A DNA stretch of 64,000 nt from Cliona cf. orientalis (GCA_963930775.1 OZ005696.1:5828001-5892000); one strand, 5' to 3'; positions 47,042 to 60,999 are shown, numbered from the stretch's first letter. Numbers and translations are program-made. Notes: generated by a model not told the origin, from the letters alone.

Positions 47042-48174
47042 TGTTTAGGAGGTCCACTTCATAATATAATTCTCCACGGCTAATTATAAGTATAGCTAGT
47101 AATGTGGCAATGTGGCAGTCCTCACATACCACTATACAGCATGTGCTAATTACACATCAAGCTTATCACATACTAATGGTAGTATTATGATGTGGTGGGA
47201 GAGCCGCCACGTGATGTCAGTGATGGCGTCACCGACAGCTAGGTCAATGAACCCACATCATCACAGTGGTGCTTTTTTAAGTAGGTCTAAATTAAGAATT
47301 GACCATGTTAGGTACGAGAATTTTCAAATTTGCTACAGAATTAAAGGAATAAAATTTCACATAATTATTATCTTCTATGAAATTATTAGCGCAGCAAGAC
47401 ATAAACATATGGCACAAAATAAGAGGATAACATACATGCAGTCTTTGAATACTTGAGGGAAGAATGGGATCTGTCTCAATCACTCCGTGGACAAGTATCA
47501 ACATTACTGTAATGGACACAATCTTGATCTTGCTCAGTTACATAATATATTGACGAGCACTTAAAAAGTATAATTTAATTCTCTGCAATGAGTGTCTTAC
47601 CCTCCTTGTTCTATCTCTATGTGCATACATATTATTTTCTTTTTCGGCTTAGACGGAGAAAATGTGTGCAATTTCCGAAACAGTACACCCAGCGATAAAC
47701 CACATATCATTATTATGGCCTGTGATAATACATGGGAAACCACATTTCAAAAACAAGAAAATTGATTGATATGCATGGCTGCATATAATACTATTATGAG
47801 ATCTAACCTAACATAATATATCCCTGCACTCAATATCCTGCATCCAACAATTCCTGCAAGAGATCTACATAATATTATCACTAATTAGGTACTATTCCAG
47901 GACTGGGCCTGCAGGGGACAAGGCTACTGTATTGTTAGAGCCAATTAGACGAAAATTAAGTTAGTCCCCAATGCAATGTGGGGAGTGATCTATAAGGGGT
48001 GTACCAATCACAATCATGTCTACAACAATTACAACCAAACACAATAACCACTTAATGAGAGTGCAATAATTATCTTATACTTTCAGTGTAGAATTACATT
48101 ATTATTAAATTTTGGTGGGAGTATAATATATTATACTGTATGATGTAGTAGGGAATTTTTGATACCTTGCCTAC

Positions 48175-48379
48175 CTGACTGACTTCACTTTCAAAATTTG
48201 ATTACTACCCACAAACAATAAGAAGTCATACCGCCCGCATATCACGGGCCAACGAATGATGCTGCCCGTGATATCGCCGTGGGAAACGATTCCAACAATC
48301 CCACACTGCGGGATCACTAGTTGATCATCACTGGCGCCAGTTAGCTCACCGCAGACTGAGGAGGATATAGCTCTAATGG
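48175..48379 (-). CDS. Candidate internal exon (best supported of the 43-52 kb group)
   Basis: Acceptor TTACTTCCATCCCTTGTAG and donor GTCAG|GTAGGC bracket 205 nt, open in one frame (phase 1 in, phase 2 out): SSSVCGELTGASDDQLVIPQ, CGIVGIVSHGDITGSIIRWP, VICGRYDFLLFVGSNQILKV. Good splice signals, codon-like composition and a related segment at 46.2 kb argue that it is real. Three Cys and many beta-type residues hint at an extracellular domain. I do not recognise the family. Confidence 0.5.
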
Positions 48380-48565
48380 CTACAAGGGATGGAAGTAAAT
48401 CACATACATGTGCTATCCCATACCTACTCAACTGAATAATATTATTATATTCTTTGCATGATTGTGTCCAAAAGAGCTGTCTACAGTTGCACTTCTGGCA
48501 CCTACTTTATGTATAATAACACAAGTGCGCAATCATGTTAATTAAGTGCTAAAGAAAAGAGCTCC

Positions 48566-48911
48566 GAATTTTACCAATTTTACCAATTTTACCTTGTCAC
48601 TGCCGTCACCTACAGTTCACCAAAATTACTAATTTTACCAACTTTACCGATTTTACCTTATCGCTGCCGTCGCCTACAGCACCAAAATTACTAATTTTAC
48701 CAACTTTACCAATTTTACTTTGTCGCTGCCGTCACCTACAGCTCACCAAAATTTCTAATTTTACCAATTTTACCTTGTCACTGCCGTCGCCTACAGTTCA
48801 CCAATATTACTAATTTTTACCAATTTTACCTTGTCGCTGCTGTCGCCTACAGCACCAAAATTACTAATTTTACCAACTTTACCAATTTTTACCTTGTCAC
48901 TGCTGTCTTCA
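48566..48911. repeat. Compound minisatellite
   Basis: About five copies of a 60-75-bp unit, each made of 'accaaaattactaatttta', one to three 'ccaattttac' subrepeats, and 'cttgtcgctgccgtcgcct' then 'acag'. Copies differ mainly in the number of short subunits. Stops occur in all frames. Confidence 0.85.
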
Positions 48912-50405
48912 GATAGTAATTATTACGCAATAATTTAGCCACTAATTTGATTTCTAGTGAATACACTTACTGACTGTGGTCAGATAATGCATCAAAGTTG
49001 TGTACAATCAGGTTGTGGCTGCAAACGACCCAGTCCAAGAGAGCAGCAAAGGGAAACACAATAGACAACACTCCCGCACTAGTCTAAGAGAGTAAATGTG
49101 GGATTATAATTGGCACCAATCAGTCGCCTGTAAAGCATAAACAAGTACCCCACGGCTAAAAATCACCCTTTCCTACACCCTGCAACACCCCCAGCTTCCC
49201 CCCTCTGGTTAGCCAACTGAGAAATGCACCCATATGCATGAATGGTCGGCATTTTTTTAAATATGTTTTCGTTTTTGTCACTAATTAGTTCTACAAATTG
49301 AATAAAATTTTGGTCACTGGTCAGGGGTGGAGGAGGAAGAAAGATGTGCATGGTTAACAGAAGGCTAGTCAGGGGGAGTAGAACAGATGGACCAGCGCCA
49401 TACTACATATATTGTGCATACTTTAACAATTATTGCACAATAGAATAATGCAACCATGCATTTAAAACTGATTAAATGATGTGGTCGTAAGTGATGTCGT
49501 TTGTGAACTGGACAGGAGAACAAACCATGGCAATAGTAGTGGTAGTAGTGCACTGTCAGATGATCGTTAGAGTTTATAGTCGGCAACATCAACCGAGTCA
49601 CACTCCCCCACAAGATCCCAATAAATGAAACTCACTAGCTGATCAACACCCACACAAGGCTTCTCTTTCTGGTTAGCCAAAGGATGGATGGAAATGCATC
49701 CCCACAGTAATTCTATTGTGCATGAATGGGTTGTAGGATTTTTGATGGTCGTCATTCATTTAAATGGATTCTCCTTTCAAAGAGGATACACAGCGCTAAT
49801 TGAAACCAGTTGAATAGAGGCAAGTACGTGTGTATGGGAAGGGAGGGACCGGATGCGGTCAGTAATCCCTCTAAGATTGATGTCTGACAAAATGGGGAAA
49901 TAACGGAGCAGATGAACCAGTTCGACCACTTGCAACATTTCCCAATGATTACAATCATGATAGCGGGCACTAGCTTGTGACTGACTATGTACACACCATT
50001 GGGGGGCTGGTTAGGACTTTAGGGTGTACACCATATGCTGTACATGTATGGAAAAGTTAAGATATTATGCCCTGGAATGTTAGTCACATGGGTGCACTGG
50101 GTTATCACACTTCCCGTGGAGTCCATGGTTTTCATTTCATTTGCTGGGGGAATAATGCGAGCCGCAGATGAAAGTGCTGTTCAGAACTAACCCCGCAACC
50201 ACAAGACTTCTTATGAATATCTGCAGCAGGTAGACGCAGCTAAAATCCACGTACATATATGTAAAAATATAGCACAATTACATGCATGACATAATCTATA
50301 TTATAGCATGCATGCATGTATAGACTGGTGCAAACAGTTAACGATATTCACAAGTCGGTACTGTGTACTCTAGCTTGTGACTTTCTCATCTCCATGAAAC
50401 TTCCA

Positions 50406-50518
50406 CTGCAAATACCAGAGTTATCAGATCTCCCTCCGCCACTAGTCAGCTATGATGTCACCACTCTGCCATGTGGTGGAACGGACACAACCACAGAAAT
50501 AATGTACATACCAACCCA
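50406..50518 (+). CDS. Candidate exon with strong donor, unrecognised
   Basis: Open plus-strand frame LPLQIPELSDLPPPLVSYDV then TTLPCGGTDTTTEIMYIPT, ending at the consensus donor CCCA|GTGAGT. The start is uncertain. It lies on the opposite strand from the other candidate exons nearby, so it would be a different gene if real. Confidence 0.25.
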
Positions 50519-51129
50519 GTGAGTAATCATGTACTATTGTACAGTTAGGGTGGGGTATACAGGCATACGCTCGAGCGCTCACACATGTACTGGTATTATT
50601 TGGATTTTAACAGCGCTGATGGGAAAAGGATGTGTACTCTTGATAATAGGCTGTGGCCACAGACAGGCAGTCCTGTGTGATATGGAAAATATTCCCCTGG
50701 CATATCCCTCCCTCCCTCCCTCCCTTAGTTATTAATAGCCGCAAATAATGGGAAAAGGATGTGTACTGATATTATTACTAAATGGGCCGGCCACAATATC
50801 GTATGAAAAATCCCCCATGGACTGCACTTAGTGTGGGGCCTGGCCGCCTGCGGCTGGGAACAAAATGGCTCTAATGATATTCATAGCATGGGGACACCAG
50901 ACGTGTTGCAACAGACTAACACATTACGCAAACACTTGCACTTGCTTTTTTTCCTTTTAAAGCTTCAGGCAATACCACTATAATACTGTTGCTAAACTGA
51001 TTAATTATTATTGGTCAGGGGATGTCCCATGACTGATAATGAATAACGGCTGGTGCAGACGTACGTCAGAGTGGTTGTTGCTGTAGCGACGAATCAGTCT
51101 GATAGCCAATATTCTAGACTTTAGTCTCC

Positions 51130-51357
51130 CTACAGATGCACTCTGCGACACTGGTACATCACAGAAGTCATTGACATTAGTATTATTCTACTAATGTTAT
51201 GAAAATCACTTATGTGCGTGGTGATGTTTATTATGAATTTTTCGTTTTTCCTTGTCAGCTCTAAAGCGATCAGTGGTGGCCTTCGATCAGTGAGCTGGAA
51301 CTCATAAGCTGAGGAATGACAACCCACGACTCTATCGTGATCACTTGCACAAGTCAT
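51130..51357 (-). CDS. Candidate exon, unrecognised
   Basis: Minus-strand frame DRVVGCHSSAYEFQLTDRRP then PLIALELTRKNEKFIINIT. Nearby, in another frame, is VNDFCDVPVSQSASVGRLKS. An intron between them is possible but boundaries are not clear. Confidence 0.25.
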   Translation of the reverse strand: MTCASDHDRVVGCHSSAYEFQLTDRRPPLIALELTRKNEKFIINITTHISDFHNISRIILMSMTSVMYQCRRVHL

Positions 51358-52199
51358 GAACCGTCCCCACTACTTTTGGAGCGTGCACATAGATCTATGT
51401 ATGCACGCATAAAATACGCATTATTATAGTAATAATATTATAAATCCCAGAGATCAAGGGTATTGCCATTTTTAGGAGTACAACCGATCAAGGATTGAAA
51501 GAGCGAGTGAGGGAGGGAGGGAGGGAGGGAAGGAGGGGGAGTAGTAGCAATAACAGTATTGTCGTGTCACGCCATAATAAAAAATGGATATGCTTAAATT
51601 ATCAAATATATTTATAATTTCAAAACCATGTACCGTGTCAATTGAATATGATATCAGATTGGATATTGCTACTGGTGTGCATGTGCATGCTTCCTGTATT
51701 GAAATTAGCCTCGGATTGAATTAACTGGCCAAGTGTCATTCATCAGTATCAAGGATGGAGGGATTGAACCAGGTTCAAGTACTTGGTAGAAATTTGATTC
51801 TCTAACTAGAAATGATGCCATGAATTCCGTCCTTTGATTATTAGTGTTCCACTTGATATGCCTCATTGCCACTGTGTGCATGACAGTGAAAACCATCTCA
51901 GTTCAGAAAGGAAACAAGTACAATACGAACAAATGGATGTACCGGATGAATGGAAAGATGGACAGAAGGATGGGAAGTGATGGAGTTCACATTCCTATTC
52001 CATGCCAACAAACGACATTGTGCATGCATGATACTAAACCACGAGTATTTTTGTGTCAAACATATTGTGTCCGAAGTAATACTCGGTGTCTCATCATGGA
52101 TCAGCTGGTTTGTAAACTTTCATTACTCATTGATTATATTCGTTACTTTTCAAACTTGAATCTGGAACTGTACAATAATAATTGGAACTTAAACTAACA

Positions 52200-55100
52200 T
52201 CCTATTTTAACTTTTTCAATACGCATTCCATCATGACATGTTGGATACACTTCACTCCCTCCACAGATGACCACACATGAAGCATGTACAGTACAAGTGT
52301 CTAAACTAACATTCTCAGATTAAAGAACATTTTGCATTGTGACAGAGCTAGACATCTAGCGCTCAACTATCTCATGATATCCTTGTTTATATTCTAGTAC
52401 GGTACCAAACTGGTACCTAAAACAACATCCTGCTTTAGTATAATATAGTCTATTGAGAAATATATCATCACAGAATATTGTATTAATTGATCCACAGCCA
52501 TGTCATGGCAACCATGATTTATTAACAAACAAAGATTAATGATATCACATGTGTGGCACAATAAACACAAAAAAATTTCAATGTCACGAGATGATCATGT
52601 GATCACATGATCCTTGGAAACGGCTGTCAACTGTGTCGAAAACACTTGTACGTGCGTCATTAATAATTATTCTTCCCAAGTGACTGTGCTGCAAATAAGG
52701 CATCAAGTTCCTGTCCTCAAGCATGAATATCATTAACCTACGACCTTGAAGAAGGGAGGATGACAAAGGGGAATATTAAAAAAATAACCATAATATTATT
52801 ATAACCACAATCATATACTTCAATTTGCAGGAGATGATGAAATAACGATGTCACACCTTGTTTCGGACCACCACGGGATGCAGCTTGGGTGGCCTAGCTA
52901 GTTATTAATGAATCAGGTATCACTAATAATAATAATAATACTACCTTTCTCGTACACTAACGTAAAACGATAATCATAAATACCAAGAATGTCCCACTAC
53001 CTTATTTATAATATGTGCGCGTTCACAGGAAAACACGATAGTCACGAAATCAATGATGTTCTTTGATCTTTGATAAACTAATTTAAAAGCTTGCATGTGT
53101 GGTCTGTTCATGTCCGGGAAAACAAGTCAATTACTGTCTAGTCCATAATTGCATACTTACATGCATTCCTTACTGTTAATAAACAGACAACAATAATCAT
53201 TAATATTAATGAAAATCATAACGGCCTTTTAATCATTAATATTAACGAAAATCATAACGGCCTTTTTGACTGGTGTCTAGATCTGCGGGAACAATTATTG
53301 TTACCATAATCACAACTAGCCTGGGGAGGTCTCCGGCACGTGTCGTTCTGTAAGTAAACATAGCAGTATATGTCAATTAGGCACACTTGTCAATGACAGA
53401 GATCGAACTACTACGTGCTTGTAGAATTGATGGAATTATTGCATTGCCGTGCACGCTGAAACCATGCATGACTAACAACTAACACTCTATGCACCTACAC
53501 ATAATATTATAATAATTACACCCAGTCCAAAGAATTTCCCTCGATATTCAATTAATTAAAACTGTGTAGCCGGGAAAAATTGCGCCGATTTTGGCACCTG
53601 CGTTTTGTTTCACCTGTGAATTTCTTGCAATGATCATGGCAATCTTTACTATACTGGCGTATGGGCTTGGCCAAATTTTTGTCCAATGAAATAGCCAGTT
53701 ATTTTGCATCTCATACAACCTGGGAGAGCTCTAGAGTAGCTGGTGGATATCGTATCTAATTATTATTAAACAACAAAAAAAATTAACAGAAAACATAACA
53801 ATCACTAATACGTCCGCAAACGCACTTTGATGTCATAAGTTTGAACCTTCGTTTATCGTTGCTTATAATCATACTCCAGTGGGGGAGCTTCTATAGAACA
53901 CACAACGTCCACCTTTAAGTTATTGCATCACCAATGTACACAAGTAAACAAAACAGGCACCTCACATGATCAACTTGGAGATTTGCACAATAATTGTCTG
54001 GTCAGAGTAGAGATTAGGGGAGGTCTCTTGCGTGCGCGTGCCTCATCATAATCATAATAAACAAACAATAATGGATATTAATAATAATTAATTAATGGGA
54101 ATCATGACCTTGTGTCTGCTGAAAGTACACTATGCATTTAATTTAAAATTTAATTATTGTGCATGTCTGTTGTGCACACTACAACTACCCCATAAACAAA
54201 CAATTATATCAATGATGATAAACATTGAACAGCTCTGGTGTCTGTAAAAGCACTTTGATCTCGAACATGATGAGCCTCACACATTTAGGGAAATCCCCCA
54301 ATATACCTTATTTGCGACACACATGACATCACAGAATCATAGACACACATGAAAGCCCACCTATGATACCAACCAGAGCTCACAGAACACATACCCCGTG
54401 TGCCATGGCAATATCACCAACGCCTCTTCTTATAATTAGAGGCCACTATTCTTTGAAGTTCAGCCTCTTGCTGCTCAAATAGACGACAGACAAACCGATT
54501 GCTTTACCCCTTGCCTGTGTGGCCTAAATAGCCAGAGGATACACAACACACAATGTCATGTTTACGATTAACTAATGTGGTAGGTGCAATAAATAAACAA
54601 GCCACAGTCTGAGGTGAGACAAACAAACAATAATTGGTTATACAATATTACATAAGTCATTTTTGCTCTTTTCATCCTCAATGCAGGTGCTACATGTATA
54701 GCTACTCTGTGTGGTCGAGCAATAATTCACGTAAACAGTGCCTTCTCTTAGACTACTTCTTTTGTCTGGTTTTCCTTATTAATTTTGGTTGTGCAAGTAA
54801 GCTAATTTAAAGTCCAGGAGTTCACTACTACTACTACTAGTACTACTAGTACCACAAAGAGTATCCTTAGTGTGTAGGTAGGACACTCCGACCATCAAAT
54901 TCATGACAATCACATGTCAGTCAGACAGTCAGTCAGACAGTCAGTCAGTGAGTCAGTGAGTCGGGCCTTTTTGCACTGACAAAGTTTAGATGATGAAATA
55001 TCATGCATTGATCTGAGAAGCATAAAAACGTACGCTACCTTATTTACAAATGCATAAGGGAAAACATGGTCGTTAAGGCTTCTTTGATCTTGTAATATGG

Positions 55101-57240
55101 AAATGAACTAACTAAACTTTGTGTGGCCTACATGCTATACACAGAGATCAGTTATCACAAGCAGGACTGCTGTCGGGTTAAGATAATAGTTATTTTTAGC
55201 AGCACCAATTACGATTGCATTTTTGATCTTTATAGCAAGCATGGAGTCACATGAACTTGATTGACATAATATCAGCTCCAAATAGAGAATTAGAATTGCC
55301 AAATGCGATTACATCAACATGAGCACAACACGCAATCATTAGCGGACTACGTACATGAATCATAGCCACACCTTTGCCGATAAAGCTTTATCAGTGTCAC
55401 AAGAATAAAATTAATGATCATTTAAGATTTACAAATTATAGTGCAAATAAAGCTAATTAATGTAAAACATGAAGTACATCATGCACTCCTTAGCACACAT
55501 AAAACCATGGCCATGCATGTACAGTAGCTTCCTCCACCCTAGCCTAATTTCAACATACTATACACATGACATGGAATAGGGCTTGTGAATGAGGCTAGAG
55601 GTAGGAACAATGTCCCTGACCATACGTCCTGTCAAAAACAACCACCTAATGCCTTATATAATTAATGCTGCACTAGATCTGCCGCACTAGGCTGAGCCAG
55701 GCCACACAGCTATATACTTGTACAGCTGCATTCACGTACACACTGCTATACTGTAACATCACTGCTATATACTTGTACAGCTGCATTCACGTACACACTG
55801 CTATACTGTAACATCACTGGGAACCAGACCAGCTGCACTGTTATTACATCACCGTAGGTAATCGCCATCCCAGTGTGGCGTGTGCACATTTGTTAATTAA
55901 CTACTTGTTGGTTTAGCATGCACAAGCGAGATCCTCTGGACGATATTGGTTTTTACAACCGAGCTGGCTGAATGTGAAATAATATTATTAGTAATGCCCG
56001 CACGAGACAGGTGGGTGAAGGAATGCGCCCGCTCGAACAAACACTCATCGATAAGAAATTTAATGGACCACTTGTGGGGTGATTATCACTCACTCTAGCT
56101 GGAAAAACATCCAGTTAGCGGGAAAAGACTAACTGAGTTAGCGAAACTTTAACAAGGGCTCATGACATAAGCTAATGAGCTAATGAGGGTACCGTAGGCA
56201 TGTTGTTCTTGTAGCTTGGATCACTGGTGATCACACTTTCGCTCAGAGGTGAACTACGGCAATGAGTAATGAATACGTAGAGATCCATGCCAGGACAAAC
56301 CACATCACAATTATTTTTTTCTAACACAGGATACAGATCTAGACACGCATATATATATATATATGCAGCATGCATGTATATCCAGAATTATACCAAATTT
56401 GTCACCTTATGGAAGCAATGGTAATAAAGGATTTCAGTTAGGATAAATGTGTTAGTAAAGAGGATAAGCTAACTTAATTTAATCATCTGGCAGGTACTTT
56501 GACTCTCAGGCATAATGGATTGAAGTATTCTCATAGTAATGAGGCACAAATTGATCAAAAGAAATTGATTACCTTCGGAATTTTTTCTGCAAAATTCTAT
56601 CCTCCAAATGATAATTATAGAATCCAAAGAAAATCACCAGTTTCTCCAATTGTAAGCACACAATAATTATCTGATTTGGCCTGTAGCTATCTAAAGGGCT
56701 AACTTTGTAAAGGAGATAAAATCAACCACACCTTAACTGATGAAAGCTAAGTGACGTTTTATGTTCAGGTCAGCGGTGGTGTATAGTAGCTCTTCTTTCA
56801 ATCTCAATTTATTGCGGCACCTTTGAGATGTAACTGTATACAAGTGAGAATAGCTCTCAATCAAAGAAAGTAGCTTATACAGGAACATGGCAGTGGTTGA
56901 CCAGCCACTTGTAGCTGTGGCCTAGATTCATGCATGTCTATATAATATTTTTATTATGCAAGGGTCAGGTTTGCAGGTATGCAGGTTGAGAGACTAGAGT
57001 TTGAGTTCCTAACTATATAATTAAATTACTAGACTGCCATGCTGCAGGATATCGTGGTCAAATAAGGCACACATGAGTAACATTCACCTCTGCTTCAGTC
57101 CTTCAACCTACCTTTGTACCTGTACCTGTTAGCAATAATTGGTCCCTGTATCTGTTTCTGGTGCTTTGGCATAAGAAATTTCAAAATCTAACACAGGAGG
57201 CCACTTGCAGAAAGGAATTAGCAATGATAAACTACCTCCT
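52200..57240. other. AT-rich stretch without a supportable gene
   Basis: I see only short chance frames. Local structure includes a 36-bp tandem duplication at about 53200-53272 ('aacggccttttt' units), a (CAGT)n patch at about 54918-54962 and a 55-bp tandem duplication at 55709-55818. Homopolymer and (ATT)n runs are frequent. Confidence 0.5.
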
Positions 57241-57245
57241 ATAGT

Positions 57246-57620
57246 AGTGCAGATGAAGGAATAACTGGTGGATGGATGAATCAGTTCCTAAAGGAAGGGG
57301 TGCTAAATAGAAGCATCTGTGTAGCACAAATTTTGTAATTGATTTTTCTAGTTCTATATAGTAGGACATGGAGCATAATTATGGATGGGGGGAGGGGGGG
57401 GGGGACAATCCTCATTACATGGACCACACTATAACAAGGAGAGTAGTGCAGATGAAGGAACTGGATGGATGAATCAGCCCCTAAAGCAAGGGGTGCCAAA
57501 TAGAAGCATCTGTGTAGCACAAATTTTGCAATTATTATTATTCCAGTTCTAGTAGGACATGGAGCATAATTATGGACCAGGGGGGACAACCCTCATTACA
57601 TGGACCACACTATAGCAAGC
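57246..57620. repeat. Tandem duplication of about 190 bp
   Basis: Two copies (about 57246-57440 and 57443-57620) sharing 'gtagtgcagatgaaggaa', 'gcatctgtgtagcacaaatt' and 'cctcattacatggaccacac'. They differ by indels around G-runs. No coding role visible. Confidence 0.8.
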
Positions 57621-58535
57621 ATGACATATGGAATGCATGCTCAGTAAATATGGCTACAATTTACTATTACGCAAGTGTTATTTTTGCAGGTACCAGTGAG
57701 TGATGATAACTATCACTCCGTGGTGGGCTAGAACTACCAGACCAACATCTTCCCTAGATGCATGGAGGGACGCCCCAAGTAATGCAACATGCATGCATGA
57801 ATTTTATCTAGATAGAGATAATTCATACCCGCATACCGTACACAATTTGCCTTTTATGAAGTGTTATTCTTGCACGCCATGGTGATGATGATGACATGGT
57901 GTGGTCCGATTTCAAGACACTTACGGGAAACCTCCCTCCCCAATACATTACGTCATGCCTGAGTGAAAGTACACGTATGCACCACCACACAAGCATGAAT
58001 TTGACATAGATCTGAACAAGAATGAACCTGCTGCTGCGTGTGCACGAATTCGACACATTGACAAAAAAAATTAAGTCATGCATGCACGGACAAGTGTGAC
58101 AGTTCCAGTGTATGTGGTTTGCTCCCTGCATGGTCACTGAGCAACTCTGTGTCTACATCAGCCAGACAGCGGTTGGACAGATGGGGACTTTGGGGGGGGG
58201 GGGGGGGGGGGGGGGGGGAAATGGGCACCAAAAAGGAGTATGTGAGCAATTTGCACCCTAGCGGCTAGCCTCTGGTGATTACCCAGGATGCATATCATCT
58301 ACCACTAAGTAGAGGAAATGTTCACAGACCAGTTGGTTGGGTGGTTGGTTGGTTGGTCAGTGCCGCATGACGGGAAATCTTCAAGGGATTTAATTATCAC
58401 AGATAGGTGATCTCCTAACATTAATAATATTTTCACTGATCACAATTGTGCTACACAAATGCATAAACAATGTACTTATTCCCTGCGTTTAGTTACACTA
58501 TTTAGTAACAACCGTGCATCAAATCGAACATTTAA

Positions 58536-58935
58536 CTAGAGCTCTGTAGAGCACATACCCCGCGCGCTCTGTAGTGTAGTATTGCAATATTCCGTGGTAT
58601 ACTATAGCTCTTTTATGACGTGACGACCCTTTCCAACACTGAATTTGAGCATGCGCAGTCACATCAGCATACTATTATGCTAAAAGATGGGTGTGGTCGA
58701 TAAACCACAGGCATGCTGAACAGAAAATGCACGATTTATAGCACTAGTGAGCCTTTTTGAGCACTTCGAAGCACGTACAGACCAGTTTTTCACAGACAGC
58801 TACTGATTGGTTGTGCTTACAGCACGCACAGATGCCTAGAATGCAAGATTTGGCGATTTTCGTGCCGACAACGACAACAACGACGATAGACAGACAAACT
58901 GATTGCTTTACCCCTTGCGCATGCGCGCAGGGTAA
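58536..58935. mobile_element. Copy of the unit-B insertion family, inverted
   Basis: Begins 'ctagagctctgtagagcac' and ends 'ccccttgcgcatgcgcgcag', the reverse complement of the 17585-17985 insert with moderate divergence. It contains the same 'gacaacaacgacgatagaca' region. Fragments of the family also occur near 28800-28870, 54480-54530 and 24966. Confidence 0.7.
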
Positions 58936-59309
58936 AAAGTTCCAATTGTGGCATGTGGTGTATGCGAGGGTGGCACAGACGGTGGGGGCTGGTGGGGCTA
59001 TAGCCCCACCACTTCTCAGGGCATGGGGGCATAGCCCCACCACTCTGCACCACACGTTTTAATGAATGTGGTATGGGATCGTCAGCGATCACTACATAAC
59101 ACAGAATGAAGGCACACTTGCAGTTTGCTTGAAAATTTATATACATAGCTGTATTAAAATTTTGTGTGTATATTGAACCTATTAATTTTGTACCCTTCAA
59201 ATTCCAAAAGTGGGCGTGGTAAATCCAAAATTTTCACTGTGTGCTCACGCGCGCAAACTTCTTACTATCCCTAAGCCCCACTTGTTCCGCCCCTGGTATG
59301 GGATAAGTA

Positions 59310-59437
59310 ATAGTTATTGACCAACTCCCGAGGTTTGTATGCAGTATAGAAGCACAAATCCCGAGGGCAAAGCCCGAGGGATGAGTGCTTCTATACTGCA
59401 TACAAAGCGAGGGATTGGTCAATAACTATTTTCTAGC
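59310..59437. mobile_element. Foldback element
   Basis: Two arms of about 55 bp ('aatagttattgaccaa', 'gtatgcagtatagaagcac' and complements) surround a short 'gagggcaaagcccgaggg' centre. The structure would extrude as a hairpin. No coding content. Confidence 0.75.
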
Positions 59438-59629
59438 CCATTGTTTCCATGGATACAATAAACATGTTTTTAGTCCCCAAGAACTGTATGAATGTTTGCC
59501 CTGGCCCTCAGGAACTGTATAATAGTAAACATATGGACATGAGCCCTACAAGGAGGGACTGTATCACATATACAGTACCTTGCATACCTTAGTAACCACA
59601 TAGCAACGGGCTAGAAAGATCACAAACGG

Positions 59630-60830
59630 ACCATAATAATGATTACTTTACTCGATATCTTCAAAAGTGAGGCCAAATAGCAATCACACTACGACATTGT
59701 GGCATATACAGACAGTGTATACACAGACCGTTTTTTGGTGTGGGTGAGGCTAGCTAGACTGAGAGCCAGACAGCCTGCATGCGCACAATGAGAGCCATGA
59801 TAATGTCACCTGAATGATTCTACTAAAATATTTTACAGGTAGTTACAACAGTCAGATGAGGCTAGACTGAGAGCCAGCCGGCCAGCCAGCCTGCATATGC
59901 ACAATGCAAGACACACTAAATGAAATACACAATGTACTTATTCCCTACGTTTAATTACACTATTTTAATAGTAACAACCGTGCATGAAATCGAACCTTTA
60001 AAGAGTTCCAATTATGGCATGTGGTGTATGGGATGAAGATCACCAACAGACCATAATGATTACTTTACTCGATATCTTCCTTCAAAAGTGAGGCCACCAG
60101 TGGCCCAAATATCAATACAATAATGCAATCACATAAAGATATTATGCTAATGTCTTGTGGCATATACAGTAGGCCTTGGCACATTATGCTCAAAAATTGA
60201 GCTATTATGCTATGCTCCTATGCTCTAAGAATCACACCATTATGCTTCCTAGTCCTGGTCATTATGCTCTCAATGTAACCCATTATGCTCCATTATGCTC
60301 AGGAAAAGTGATCTTTGACCATGTCATGTGATCTATCACATGGACTCGGCCTCTGTTGAATGAGTTTTTTTTTCAATTTTAAAAAGACATTTTTCGCAAT
60401 CCCAGCAGTCAGCACCTCAAGACTACATTATAGTTGGAGTGATGCTTGAATTAAACAACACTTAACTGTTAATTAACTTTTGTACATTAATTTTTATTGT
60501 GTCATTGACTCATTATGCTCACAAAATGTTGCTATTATGCTCAATTATGCTCAAGTCAGAGAAGGGAGCTATTATGCTCAAAATTATGCCAGCATAATGT
60601 GCCAAGGCCTAATATACAGTGTATACACAGACCGTCTTCTGGTCTGGGTGAGGCTAGCTAGGCGGCCTGCATGCACACAATGAGAGACAACGTCACCTGA
60701 ATGATTCTACTACAATATTTTACAGGTAGTTACAACAGTCAGATGAGGCTAGACTGAGAGCCAGCCGGCCAGCCTGCATATGCACAATGCAAGACACACT
60801 AAATGAAAATATTATTATTATCTTGACAGG
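59630..60830. repeat. Direct duplication split by a hAT-like element
   Basis: The block 'gattactttactcgatatct' through 'gcaagacacactaaatga' appears twice (about 59640-59925 and 60058-60810). The second copy is interrupted by the 442-bp element at 60170-60611. The empty first copy confirms the insertion point. Confidence 0.75.
60170..60611. mobile_element. hAT-like miniature element with ATTATGCTC repeats
   Basis: Inverted ends TAGGCCTTGGCACATTATGC and complement, flanked by the 8-bp duplication ATATACAG (60162-60169, 60612-60619). An 8-bp duplication with TAGGCCTTGGCA-type ends fits hAT elements. ATTATGCTC-type motifs occur about a dozen times, clustered near both ends, as expected of transposase-binding subterminal repeats. 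Confidence 0.85.
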
Positions 60831-60999
60831 TAGCTACAATCGTGATTGCTGGTAGTTATGTAGTTATGTATCAGGCGGAATTCTATTGAAAGTCATGCAC
60901 ATCAATATTTGGATATCTCAGCACAGAACATGATAGCACCACAATAGAAAGAATGCCTCTCGTGTGCACAATAGTACGTATGTCGATACTATACATGTT

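Noticed and set aside
57823..58137. 104-residue minus-strand frame
   Set aside because: No splice context, no domain and several alternative frames equally open; not enough to call a gene.
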